DNA of 13,476 nucleotides, taken from NCBI GenBank assembly GCA_937890655.1, contig CALADT010000032.1, positions 1-13,476 of the forward strand, written 5' to 3'. The stretch comes from an uncultured Mucispirillum sp. (GTDB taxonomy: Bacteria > Chrysiogenota > Deferribacteres > Deferribacterales > Mucispirillaceae). The notes beneath the pieces are model-generated. The model had not been told where the DNA came from. It made no database searches and saw only the letters and a list, made by a program, of their open reading frames with translations. A program made the position numbers and the translations under genes. Numbering within the stretch: position 1 is the first letter of the stretch; each line of letters begins with the position of its first letter. Shown here piece after piece: positions 6,441 through 13,213 of the stretch.

Positions 6441-8309
6441 TTATGGTTGTTCATTATTAGAATTACAGTAGCTATATGTATAGCCACAATATTCTGCAAC
6501 ATACACCCATAGCCTTTCAATAGCATGTGCCAGTGTGCCATCTATTTGGCCTTTTTCATTTGGGAAATCATTAAATTTAATATGTGTAAAAAATGGAATA
6601 ATAGCATCCACCCTAGCCCAAAACATATTACCAACAGGGAAAACAAGATTATTAATAGGCAGCATTATATTCATACCCATACTATGAATTAAATGTTCTG
6701 CAATATGTTTATTTAAACCCCAGTGAGCTGCATCTTCTAACCGTTGGAAGGCTTTAGGAAAAACTATTCCCAGCCCCTTATTATATTCTAAATTTTTAAT
6801 AATATTATCTATATTTTCAGACGAGCCAAAAAGTGATTTAAATAAATAATCACGCCAGTTATTACCATACACATCAGTAAATGATTTTTTAGAATGGATA
6901 TGGCATACAAATTTATACCTTGTTATACTGTAACGCATTTGTTCTATAAATGGTGCAATATCTCTACCTTTATTTTCAAAAACATCTATAAATATATTAC
7001 TGTTTATATTGTATTTTTCTAATATATTCATAATTAAATCAGCTTTTTTGTAGCTGTTTGTGGATATATGTATATCATAATCATATGGAATAAGTTTTAA
7101 TTGGTTTATAATATCATCTAATAAATCAATATAAAATATATGGGCATGGATACATATTTGTGGTTTATTATTAATCTGTTTTACAGGTTCACTATATGAT
7201 GATAACTTTTTACCATATATTTTTTTATTAAACATTGCCCTATACATTGTATTTAAAAAAGCATAGCCTGTGTGCTGTTCAGGAACTATATGGTTATATT
7301 TTTCCCAGTTATTAAAAGAATCTATAAATAAAAACCGTTTATCTTCACTATAATTAGCCCTAACAGTATTACATTCTTTTTTCACCCAGTTATAAAACTG
7401 TGCAAGGTTATATTTATAAAAAGTAGGTTTATTCTCTTTTAACATATCTTGAGAGTTAGTAACCACATTATATTGTAATAATGGTATTTCTTTATTAGAT
7501 TTACATGATTTAATAATGTTAGAATAATAATAAAGATTATGTTGATAAGATAAACTAATGGATTTTACAGGGTTATCACTAACAGGTTTAATAGTATTAA
7601 TATTATAAGTATTAATTACGCAAGTTATGGCAGTATGAGATATAAAAACACCACTTTTTACTTTACACCATAGCTGATATTTACCTTCCATAAACCCAAG
7701 AGCAGATACCACATGGTTAATAAACTGGTTTATTTCTTCCCCACCCTGTGAACACTCTAAAATAATAATATATTTATTATCAACTTTAATATAGTCATCA
7801 TAATTTATACTGTTAAATATTGAATTTATATTATCAATAGATAATTTATGGTTTAATGAAAAACAAAAAGGCATACTAATATTAGAAAGTTTAATATAGC
7901 TTATAAATTGAGTAAATAAGTTAATATCTGTTATTTCATAGCAAAAAGCATATATTTGGTATTCCTTTGCAAGCCTTATATGGTAGTTTATTCTTTCCAC
8001 ATAGTTTTCTGTAAAAAGAAGTGGAATACGTGGCATATAGTGGTTGTTAAATAATGGTTTATTATTATGGATTCGGCTTATATCCATATGGTTAATATTA
8101 TAAAAACATATAGGTAAAATATCAGTTTTAGTAGTATTAGAAGGCAGATATTTAGCTTGATAAAACCCATCAAAAGAATACTTTTTTAACTGGTTTTGTA
8201 CGTTTTTATTACCAAAATAAAGCACCACTTTTTTATATGTGGCAGAAATACCTGTATCTTTTAATGATGAAAAAAACTTTTTTATTAACCCTAATTTATT
8301 TTTTGCCAT
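6441..8309 (-). CDS. Two-domain glycosyltransferase, WbsX-like plus RgpF-like
   Basis: A 622-aa cytoplasmic or membrane-associated protein without a signal peptide. Residues about 64-360 resemble WbsX-type O-antigen proteins: LPICFYN at 65-71, KPLFNNHYMPRIPL at 84-97, LAKEYQIYAFCYE at 113-125, and FIDSFNNWEKYNHIVPE at 328-344, where the family normally has a NEW(A)EG-like motif. Residues about 384-615 match the rhamnan-synthesis F (RgpF) domain: ICIHAHIFY, ENKGRDIAPF at 445-454, HIHSKKS at 470-476, NWRDYLF and PVGNMFWAR. RgpF-domain proteins build rhamnose-containing surface glycans. The WbsX half is degraded at its signature and may be only structural. It stands alone, with no other polysaccharide gene beside it except perhaps the distal methyltransferase and phosphohexomutase. 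Acceptor and sugar are unknown. Confidence 0.82.
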   Translation of the reverse strand: MAKNKLGLIKKFFSSLKDTGISATYKKVVLYFGNKNVQNQLKKYSFDGFYQAKYLPSNTTKTDILPICFYNINHMDISRIHNNKPLFNNHYMPRIPLLFTENYVERINYHIRLAKEYQIYAFCYEITDINLFTQFISYIKLSNISMPFCFSLNHKLSIDNINSIFNSINYDDYIKVDNKYIIILECSQGGEEINQFINHVVSALGFMEGKYQLWCKVKSGVFISHTAITCVINTYNINTIKPVSDNPVKSISLSYQHNLYYYSNIIKSCKSNKEIPLLQYNVVTNSQDMLKENKPTFYKYNLAQFYNWVKKECNTVRANYSEDKRFLFIDSFNNWEKYNHIVPEQHTGYAFLNTMYRAMFNKKIYGKKLSSYSEPVKQINNKPQICIHAHIFYIDLLDDIINQLKLIPYDYDIHISTNSYKKADLIMNILEKYNINSNIFIDVFENKGRDIAPFIEQMRYSITRYKFVCHIHSKKSFTDVYGNNWRDYLFKSLFGSSENIDNIIKNLEYNKGLGIVFPKAFQRLEDAAHWGLNKHIAEHLIHSMGMNIMLPINNLVFPVGNMFWARVDAIIPFFTHIKFNDFPNEKGQIDGTLAHAIERLWVYVAEYCGYTYSYCNSNNEQP

Positions 8310-8334
8310 AACTACTCATTTGCTGTTTTTTTAA

Positions 8335-8364
8335 AATATACCATAACATGGTAAAATATATCAA
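8335..8364 (-). promoter_or_regulatory. Glycosyltransferase promoter with embedded palindrome
   Basis: On the minus strand TTGATA (complement of 8359-8364) and TATATT (complement of 8335-8340) are 18 bases apart, each five of six to consensus, 26-55 bases before the gene. A 15-bp palindrome at 8339-8353, TACCAT-AAC-ATGGTA, fills the spacer next to the -10, a classic place for a repressor or activator. Binding protein unknown; DUF134, encoded divergently about 140 bases away, is one candidate. Confidence 0.45.
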
Positions 8365-8434
8365 TAAAAAATAGACAAAAGTATATTAAAAGTAGTTTTT
8401 TTAAGTTATTTATAGCATATGCCAAAAATAATAC

Positions 8435-8465
8435 TTGCAAAAAAAATAAAAAGTAGTAGTATAAG
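8435..8465 (+). promoter_or_regulatory. Candidate promoter of the DUF134-Mrp operon
   Basis: TTGCAA at 8435-8440 with TAGTAT at 8457-8462 (16-base spacer) or TATAAG at 8460-8465 (19-base spacer) lies about 30 bases before the gene. Around it, CTTGCA at 8434-8439 recurs inverted as TGCAAG near 8468-8473, and GCATATGC (8414-8421) resembles the GCATGC just downstream, possibly operator half-sites. Consensus match is moderate. Confidence 0.3.
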
Positions 8466-8494
8466 CATGCAAGCAGAAATATTGAGAGGAGATT

Positions 8495-8839
8495 ATGTCC
8501 CGTCCCAAAAAGTGCCGTAAAGTATGCTGTATGCCTTTAATTGATAAATTTGTGCCATTTAATTGTAAGGATGAAAGCAGTGTAATAGAATTGGCAGTTG
8601 ATGAATTTGAAGCAATCAGACTTATTGACAAAGAGGGTTTTTCTCAAGAAGAATGTAGTCAATACATGAATATTGCAAGGGCAACCGTGCAAAATGTATA
8701 TAATAACGCACGTAAAAAAATAGCTGACGCATTAGTTTTGGGACTGCCCTTATATATAACCGGTGGAGAATATACTCTTTGCAGTAAAAAAGGCATACAT
8801 AGTTTATGTAGTAACTGTAAAGAGCATAATATAGAGTAA
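8495..8839 (+). CDS. DUF134 predicted DNA-binding protein
   Basis: A 114-aa protein with the DUF134 opening MSRPKKCRKVCCMP and a central helix-turn-helix-like segment: LAVDEFEAIRLIDKEGFSQE at 33-52, then CSQYMNIARATVQNVYNNARKKIADAL. That region resembles sigma-70 region 4 or other winged regulators. Cysteines at 7, 11 and 12 and a C-terminal LCSNCKEH at 104-111 could bind metal. AGGAG at 8487-8491 sets the start. DUF134 genes commonly neighbour Mrp-type ATPases and NifX-like proteins in anaerobes (recalled), as here, so it may sense a metal or cluster and control its own operon. It is 17 bases from the next gene. Confidence 0.88.
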   Translation: MSRPKKCRKVCCMPLIDKFVPFNCKDESSVIELAVDEFEAIRLIDKEGFSQEECSQYMNIARATVQNVYNNARKKIADALVLGLPLYITGGEYTLCSKKGIHSLCSNCKEHNIE

Positions 8840-8856
8840 AATTATAGGAGATTGAA

Positions 8857-9681
8857 ATGAGTGATAGTTGTTCACATAATTGTGGTGGCTGTGGTGATGA
8901 CTGCGGCGATAGAGTAGAGGAAAACACATTTGAAAAATTAAGCGAACACAGTAGTGTTAAAAAAGTAATAGGTATTGTTAGTGGTAAAGGTGGTGTTGGT
9001 AAAAGTTTAGTAACATCATTAATGGCAGTATTAGCACAAAGAAAAGGGTTGCAAACTGCCATACTAGATGCTGATATTACAGGGCCTTCCATACCAAAAT
9101 CTTTTGGTATTACAGAAAAAGCAAGGGCAAGTAATGCAGGTATGATACCACAAATATCTAAAAAAGGCACACAGATTATGTCTTTAAACCTTATTGCAGA
9201 AAACGATACAGACCCTGTTATATGGCGTGGGCCTGTTATTGCAGGGGTGGTTAAACAATTTTGGACTGATGTTGTTTGGAAAGATGTAGATGTTATGTTT
9301 ATTGATATGCCTCCTGGCACAGGGGACGTGCCATTAACTGTATTTCAGTCTATACCTGTTGACGGTATAATTATTGTATCTTCTCCACAAGAACTTGTTG
9401 GTATGATAGTGGAAAAAGCTGTGAATATGGCTTCTATGATGGATATACCAGTATTAGCACTTGTGGAAAATATGAGCTACTTAAAATGCCCAGACTGTGG
9501 TAAGGAAATAAGCATATTTGGTAAAAGTAGAATAGATGAAATAGCAAAAAAACATAATATTTCTCTCACTGCTAAAATGCCAATAGAGCCACAAATTGCA
9601 TCTTTAGTTGATAGTGGTTTAATAGAAGATGTGGAAGTAAATGCGTTAGATAAAATACTTGAATGTATTCTTTCAAAATAA
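8857..9681 (+). CDS. Mrp/NBP35-family Fe-S cluster carrier ATPase
   Basis: A 274-aa P-loop ATPase of the MinD/Mrp superfamily. The deviant Walker A GKGGVGKS is at 43-50, the A' region DADITGPS at 71-78 and Walker B FIDMPPGTGD at 148-157. The CPDC at 211-214 is the conserved CxxC that binds a bridging Fe-S cluster at the dimer interface in ApbC/Nbp35 proteins. The N-terminus carries four extra cysteines (5, 9, 12 and 16), like the N-terminal cluster site of eukaryotic Nbp35 rather than E. coli Mrp. It lacks the N-terminal DUF59 domain of many bacterial Mrp proteins. Likely role: carrying or inserting a metal cluster, probably with the NifX-like neighbour. AGGAG at 8846-8850 precedes the ATG. 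Confidence 0.93.
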   Translation: MSDSCSHNCGGCGDDCGDRVEENTFEKLSEHSSVKKVIGIVSGKGGVGKSLVTSLMAVLAQRKGLQTAILDADITGPSIPKSFGITEKARASNAGMIPQISKKGTQIMSLNLIAENDTDPVIWRGPVIAGVVKQFWTDVVWKDVDVMFIDMPPGTGDVPLTVFQSIPVDGIIIVSSPQELVGMIVEKAVNMASMMDIPVLALVENMSYLKCPDCGKEISIFGKSRIDEIAKKHNISLTAKMPIEPQIASLVDSGLIEDVEVNALDKILECILSK

Positions 9682-9698
9682 AAAACGAGGTAACTATT

Positions 9699-10148
9699 AT
9701 GAAAATTGCAGTTGCAGTTGAAAACAATCAAGTATGTGGTCATTTTGGACATAGCCCATCATTTTCTTTTTATGAAATAGAAGATGGAAAAATTGTATCT
9801 GTTACAAATATCCAAAGCCCTGGAAAAGGTCATGGAATATTACCTGAATTTATTGCAGAAAACGGTGCAACAGCTGTGCTTGTAGGTGGTATGGGTGCAG
9901 GTGCTGTTTCAGGCTGTCAGTCAAAAGGTATAGAAGTAGTTATGGGCGTAACAGGGAATCCTGATGATGCTGCATCCTTATATGCAAAAGGGGAATTAAA
10001 GTCTACTGGTAGCATATGTTCTCATCATCATGATGACCATAGTCATGGAGAAGGTGGTAGTTGTTCCCATAGTCATAGTGAACATGAACACAGCCATGGA
10101 GAAAACGGAAGTTGTTCTCATCATGGTAACGGTAAATGTGGTCATTAA
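9699..10148 (+). CDS. NifX/NafY-type (dinitrogenase FeMo-cofactor-like) protein with His/Cys-rich tail
   Basis: Start chosen at 9699 (149 aa): GAGG at 9687-9690 is well placed and MKIAVAVENNQVCGHFGH is the classic family opening. An ATG at 9663 would overlap the ATPase gene and add 12 atypical residues. Residues 1-104 form the RNase H-like domain that in NifX, NafY and NifB C-termini binds Fe-Mo clusters, with VCGHFGHSPSF at 12-22 and LVGGMGAGAVSGC at 61-73. Residues 105-149 are a tail with 13 histidines and four cysteines, containing two near repeats of SHGExGSCSHxH. No nif genes are present, so nitrogen fixation is not implied. It probably holds metal or a cluster for the Mrp ATPase; the Desulfovibrio orange protein, which binds a Mo-Cu cluster, is a relative. 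Confidence 0.9.
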   Translation: MKIAVAVENNQVCGHFGHSPSFSFYEIEDGKIVSVTNIQSPGKGHGILPEFIAENGATAVLVGGMGAGAVSGCQSKGIEVVMGVTGNPDDAASLYAKGELKSTGSICSHHHDDHSHGEGGSCSHSHSEHEHSHGENGSCSHHGNGKCGH

Positions 10149-10165
10149 TCTAACATTATATATAT

Positions 10166-10198
10166 AATAAGTGTAGAATATTCTACACTTATTTTTTT
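10166..10198 (+). terminator. Rho-independent terminator of the DUF134-Mrp-NifX operon
   Basis: A perfect inverted repeat, GTGTAGAAT / ATTCTACAC, extends through AATAA / TTATT (stem within 10166-10193) and ends in a T-rich tract to 10198, 17 bases after the stop codon. The stem has no free loop in the DNA; a few central bases would open in RNA. Confidence 0.8.
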
Positions 10199-10227
10199 AT
10201 ATTTTTTCAATGACTTTTCTAGTATTT

Positions 10228-10236
10228 TGCTATATT
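10228..10236 (+). promoter_or_regulatory. Extended -10 promoter before the methyltransferase
   Basis: TGCTATATT is an extended -10 element (TGn followed by TATATT). A weak -35, ATGACT, lies at 10210-10215. Initiation near 10243 would place the transcript start only about 2 bases from the first ATG, or 14 from the second. Confidence 0.4.
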
Positions 10237-10244
10237 ATTAATAT

Positions 10245-11003
10245 ATGGTGAAAAATATGGAAAAGAAAAAGTATGATAGTATTTATATAAAATCTTATTA
10301 TAATGAATATGGCGAGGGCATAGGTTATGATAATAAGCAATTATGGATGAATAATTTTAATAATATAGCAGATAATATTATAAAGATTATTAACCCAAAA
10401 ACTGTATTAGATATAGGCTGTGCTTATGGTTACCTTGTGGAGGCCCTAAGGAAAAAAGGGGTTGAAGCATATGGTATTGATGTTTCAGAATATGCCATTA
10501 ATCAGTCAGAAGAAAGTATAAGGCCATATCTTAAATGTATGTCTGCCCTTGATGGTCTGCCTGAAAATTTTCCAAAACAATATGACTTAGTAGTAAGTAT
10601 AGAAATGATAGAACATTTATATGAAGAAGACGGTTTAAAATTAATTGCAAAAATAAGTGAATATTCTAATCAAGTGTTACTTTCTTCTACGGATAGCGAT
10701 TTTGATGACCCAACCCATTTTAACGTCCAACCAAAAGAGTATTGGGTTGAAAAATTTGCACACCATAGTTATTTAAGAAATCTTCAATCTGATGTTACTT
10801 TTATTTCTCCTAATACATATTTTTTCCAAAAACAAAATAATTTGGATATATATAAGGTTATTAACCATTACGAAAAATCTATTCCCATTAAAAAATATAA
10901 CCATACAGGCATAAAAAGTAAAGTATCAAAACTTCTTAATACAAAACTACTTTTTTTAAAGCCTGTTGTGAAAAAAATGGCTAAAATACTTAATATAAAA
11001 TAA
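10245..11003 (+). CDS. Class I SAM-dependent methyltransferase
   Basis: A 252-aa protein if it starts at 10245; the ATG at 10257 (248 aa) may be preferred because GGTGA precedes it. The SAM-binding motif I is VLDIGCAYGYL at 54-64, followed by EAYGIDVSEYAI (acidic D79 for the ribose) and the motif IV region YDLVVSIEMIEHL at 113-125. The resemblance is to methyltransferases that modify small molecules or sugars, including those in surface glycan loci. HFNVQPKEYW follows in the catalytic half, and residues about 185-252 form a basic, Lys-rich tail of unknown role. Substrate cannot be assigned. It is flanked by its own terminator-bounded promoter and is followed by a separate phosphohexomutase promoter, so it is probably monocistronic. 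Confidence 0.85.
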   Translation: MVKNMEKKKYDSIYIKSYYNEYGEGIGYDNKQLWMNNFNNIADNIIKIINPKTVLDIGCAYGYLVEALRKKGVEAYGIDVSEYAINQSEESIRPYLKCMSALDGLPENFPKQYDLVVSIEMIEHLYEEDGLKLIAKISEYSNQVLLSSTDSDFDDPTHFNVQPKEYWVEKFAHHSYLRNLQSDVTFISPNTYFFQKQNNLDIYKVINHYEKSIPIKKYNHTGIKSKVSKLLNTKLLFLKPVVKKMAKILNIK

Positions 11004-11062
11004 GTTTATGTTATATTTATTAAGTTTTTTTACCATAAAGATAAAAAATATCTTTATTATGC

Positions 11063-11091
11063 TTGAACTATTTTAAATATTACACTATTAT
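11063..11091 (+). promoter_or_regulatory. Promoter of the phosphohexomutase gene
   Basis: TTGAAC at 11063-11068 and TATTAT at 11086-11091 are separated by the ideal 17 bases, matching sigma-70 consensus at four and five of six. Transcription would begin about 20 bases before the gene, leaving room for the GGGGG ribosome binding site at 11109-11113. Confidence 0.5.
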
Positions 11092-11119
11092 ATAAGTATG
11101 ATTGATACGGGGGTTTAAA

Positions 11120-12916
11120 ATGTCATTTGAATTTAGCAAAAAAGTAAAAGAAAATAATAACAAGTTATTTAAGAAAACATCATATGATATACGCGCTTAC
11201 GTTGGTGAAGCAGGTGATTTTTTCAGTGAAAAAGCAGTGCTTACTCCTGAAGCTATGGAATCAGCAGGCAAACTTATGGCAGGCCTTTCTTTTAAAACAG
11301 AAGATGGTGCTACTGTATCACTTAAAGAGGGGGACACTATTGTAATCGGTTACGATAATGGGCCTACTTCTCAAATATTAGCAGAATCATTTGCAAAAGG
11401 GGTGGCAAGTGAAGGTGTAAATGTTTATGATATAGGTGTTTCTTCATCAGGTCAAGTATATCAAAATCAAGAACAGCTTAATACTCAAGGCCATTGTCAA
11501 ATAACAAGAAGCCATGTGGAAGTTACAACTAACGGTGCTAAATTTGGTATAGGCACACAGGGAATCCATACATATCTTTTAGGGCAGATGAACGATGCTG
11601 TGGCAAATAATACATTTACTCACAGAGAATGCCAGTCTGGTAAAATAATTGATAAAAGTATGGAAGCTAAAAAAGTATATTTTGAAAAAATGAAAAAAAT
11701 ATATAAAGACTATTTCTCTAAAAGAGATAACTCTATGGTTGCTGTAAACGTTTTTGGTGGCACAGGGCTTGAATATATAGAACTATTTAAAGATATTTTT
11801 GGTTCAAAAGTTACAATACTAGGCAATACAGTAAACGTTAATGCAGGGGATTTACTAGCAGACCCTACAAGAAAAGAAATGCTTGAAAGAGTGCCTTCCT
11901 TACAGGAAGTTTTAGATAAAGGTATGCGTGTTCATTCTTTTGATTTAGATGCAGATAGAGGCTCTATAACAGAAGGAAAAGAGGCACTAACATTAAACGG
12001 AGAAGGCCACTATTTAGGGGATAATTTAGCTTTTATATTAGCAGCTCATAAACTAACTATTGCAGTGCCTAACCTTAAAAAGATATTAGAAGAACTACAT
12101 ATTGCAGAAGATAAAATTAATGAAATCATAAAAATAGCAAGTGTTATTTATGTGGACCCACGTTATACATCAAGTGTAAAAACATATGTGGAAAATCAGC
12201 TACATGGTTTTACGGAGTTTCATAGAAAAGGCCATTCTTTATGGAAAGAAACTATGACTGCTAATATGAAAAAAATCACTTCACTTGCAGGCTTTTCTTC
12301 TATTAAAGAGTTTGTTGCAAAAACAGGTTATAGGGATATACAAATTGAAGCATCACTTCATTTATTTGCAACAGATGTGGAAGACGGTATTCCTCGTGAT
12401 GATGCTGTGGAAAATATATTCTTATTAGAAAAATTATTAGATGAAATGAATATAGAAAAACTTAAACCATTTTTTGATAAAATGCCAAAACGTTTTATTA
12501 CAAAAGAAATCAGAACAACATCAGTTTCTAATGAAGCAAAAGATGCTATTACAGCTTCCATATTAGATACACTTCGAAACACTTTTAAAGATAAAAAAGG
12601 GTTTTCTATTGTGGAGTTTGACGGTCAAATTCGTATAGATTATGCCACGGGGTTTTTAATGTATGGAATGAGTAACACTTCTCCTAAACTAACATTTATG
12701 GCAGAGGGTGAAACTGTTAAAGAACGTAATATGGTGCTTGCATATATTATGGCTTTACATAACCAAGCAAAAAAACAAGAAAATGATAATTTACCTATGG
12801 ACGTTTCAGAAAATCCATTCTATATTAAGGATGAATCCTATGAAATGAATAAACCAGATACGGTAGATTTTAATGATGAACGAGTAAAAGAGTTTGTAAA
12901 TTTTATAAATAAATAG
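11120..12916 (+). CDS. Divergent phosphoglucomutase/phosphomannomutase-family enzyme
   Basis: Start set at 11120 (598 aa), six bases after GGGGG; the TTG at 11102 overlaps that site. It is an alpha-D-phosphohexomutase that interconverts sugar 1- and 6-phosphates for cell-wall and glycan precursors. The four signature loops can be found but are unusual. The phosphoserine loop is ITRSHVEVTTNG (Ser131) where TASHNP is typical. The metal loop is canonical, FDLDADRG at 274-281. The sugar loop is EASLHLF at 410-416 in place of GEMSGH, keeping Glu410, Ser412 and His414. The phosphate loop is MSNTSPKL at 517-524. At 598 aa it is longer than the usual 450-550. Substrate preference is undetermined. The HicB-like gene follows after 34 bases, probably on the same transcript. 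Confidence 0.88.
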   Translation: MSFEFSKKVKENNNKLFKKTSYDIRAYVGEAGDFFSEKAVLTPEAMESAGKLMAGLSFKTEDGATVSLKEGDTIVIGYDNGPTSQILAESFAKGVASEGVNVYDIGVSSSGQVYQNQEQLNTQGHCQITRSHVEVTTNGAKFGIGTQGIHTYLLGQMNDAVANNTFTHRECQSGKIIDKSMEAKKVYFEKMKKIYKDYFSKRDNSMVAVNVFGGTGLEYIELFKDIFGSKVTILGNTVNVNAGDLLADPTRKEMLERVPSLQEVLDKGMRVHSFDLDADRGSITEGKEALTLNGEGHYLGDNLAFILAAHKLTIAVPNLKKILEELHIAEDKINEIIKIASVIYVDPRYTSSVKTYVENQLHGFTEFHRKGHSLWKETMTANMKKITSLAGFSSIKEFVAKTGYRDIQIEASLHLFATDVEDGIPRDDAVENIFLLEKLLDEMNIEKLKPFFDKMPKRFITKEIRTTSVSNEAKDAITASILDTLRNTFKDKKGFSIVEFDGQIRIDYATGFLMYGMSNTSPKLTFMAEGETVKERNMVLAYIMALHNQAKKQENDNLPMDVSENPFYIKDESYEMNKPDTVDFNDERVKEFVNFINK

Positions 12917-12950
12917 ATGTGTAGTATATATTGTTTAAAAGGAGATCACT

Positions 12951-13154
12951 ATGCATAATTTAATTCATTACAGAGAGCATTATGGAAGAATATCTTTTTC
13001 TGCTTCAGATAATAATTACAGTAGCAGTATAAAAGGTAGCAAAACAGAAGGTCAAAATATTTCTTTAAAAGGCAACTCTGAAGCAGAAGTTAAAAAGGCT
13101 TTTAAAGATTATATTGATGAATTAATGTCAAAAACAGAAAACAAAAAAATATAA
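12951..13154 (+). CDS. Small HicB-like protein without visible toxin partner
   Basis: A 67-aa protein with a strong AAAAGGAG at 12937-12944. The layout resembles HicB-type antitoxins and related HicB-like domains: a short strand HYREHYGRISFSASDNNYS at 7-25, a strand around NISLKGNS, then the helix EAEVKKAFKDYIDEL at 45-59, which matches the family's 'feG.s.eEl..aF.e.vdeyl' end. It has no recognisable C-terminal DNA-binding domain, and no HicA-like gene lies beside it, so it is either a stand-alone HicB-like protein or another small protein of similar shape. The homology is by eye and modest. It is followed by a long hairpin. Confidence 0.6.
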   Translation: MHNLIHYREHYGRISFSASDNNYSSSIKGSKTEGQNISLKGNSEAEVKKAFKDYIDELMSKTENKKI

Positions 13155-13161
13155 ACTTTTA

Positions 13162-13210
13162 TTATATAATATACTGCAAAGGCTATTACTTTAAGCAGTA
13201 TATTATATAA
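13162..13210 (+). terminator. Long hairpin behind the HicB-like gene
   Basis: A perfect 16-bp inverted repeat (13162-13177 with 13195-13210, ending CTGC / GCAG at the loop side), with an inner AAAG/CTTT pairing, lies 8 bases after the stop. A TTTTT run begins only about 10 bases later (13221), so termination may be imperfect. It may mark the end of the phosphohexomutase transcript. Confidence 0.55.
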
Positions 13211-13213
13211 AAG

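Noticed and set aside
8622..9320. 232-aa minus-strand open frame opposite DUF134 and the Mrp gene
   Set aside because: It lies opposite two well-supported genes with good start sites and resembles no family; the length comes from the codon use of the real genes.
9663..9698. Upstream ATG for the NifX-like gene
   Set aside because: It overlaps the ATPase gene, has no ribosome binding site and adds residues not seen in the family.
9699..10148. Nitrogen-fixation gene
   Set aside because: The FeMo-cofactor-type fold is widespread in non-fixing bacteria and no nifHDKENB genes are present.
11025..11057. Terminator behind the methyltransferase
   Set aside because: The hairpin ATAAAGATA/TATCTTTAT is perfect but has an A5 loop and no T-tract after it; the T-run lies on its upstream side.
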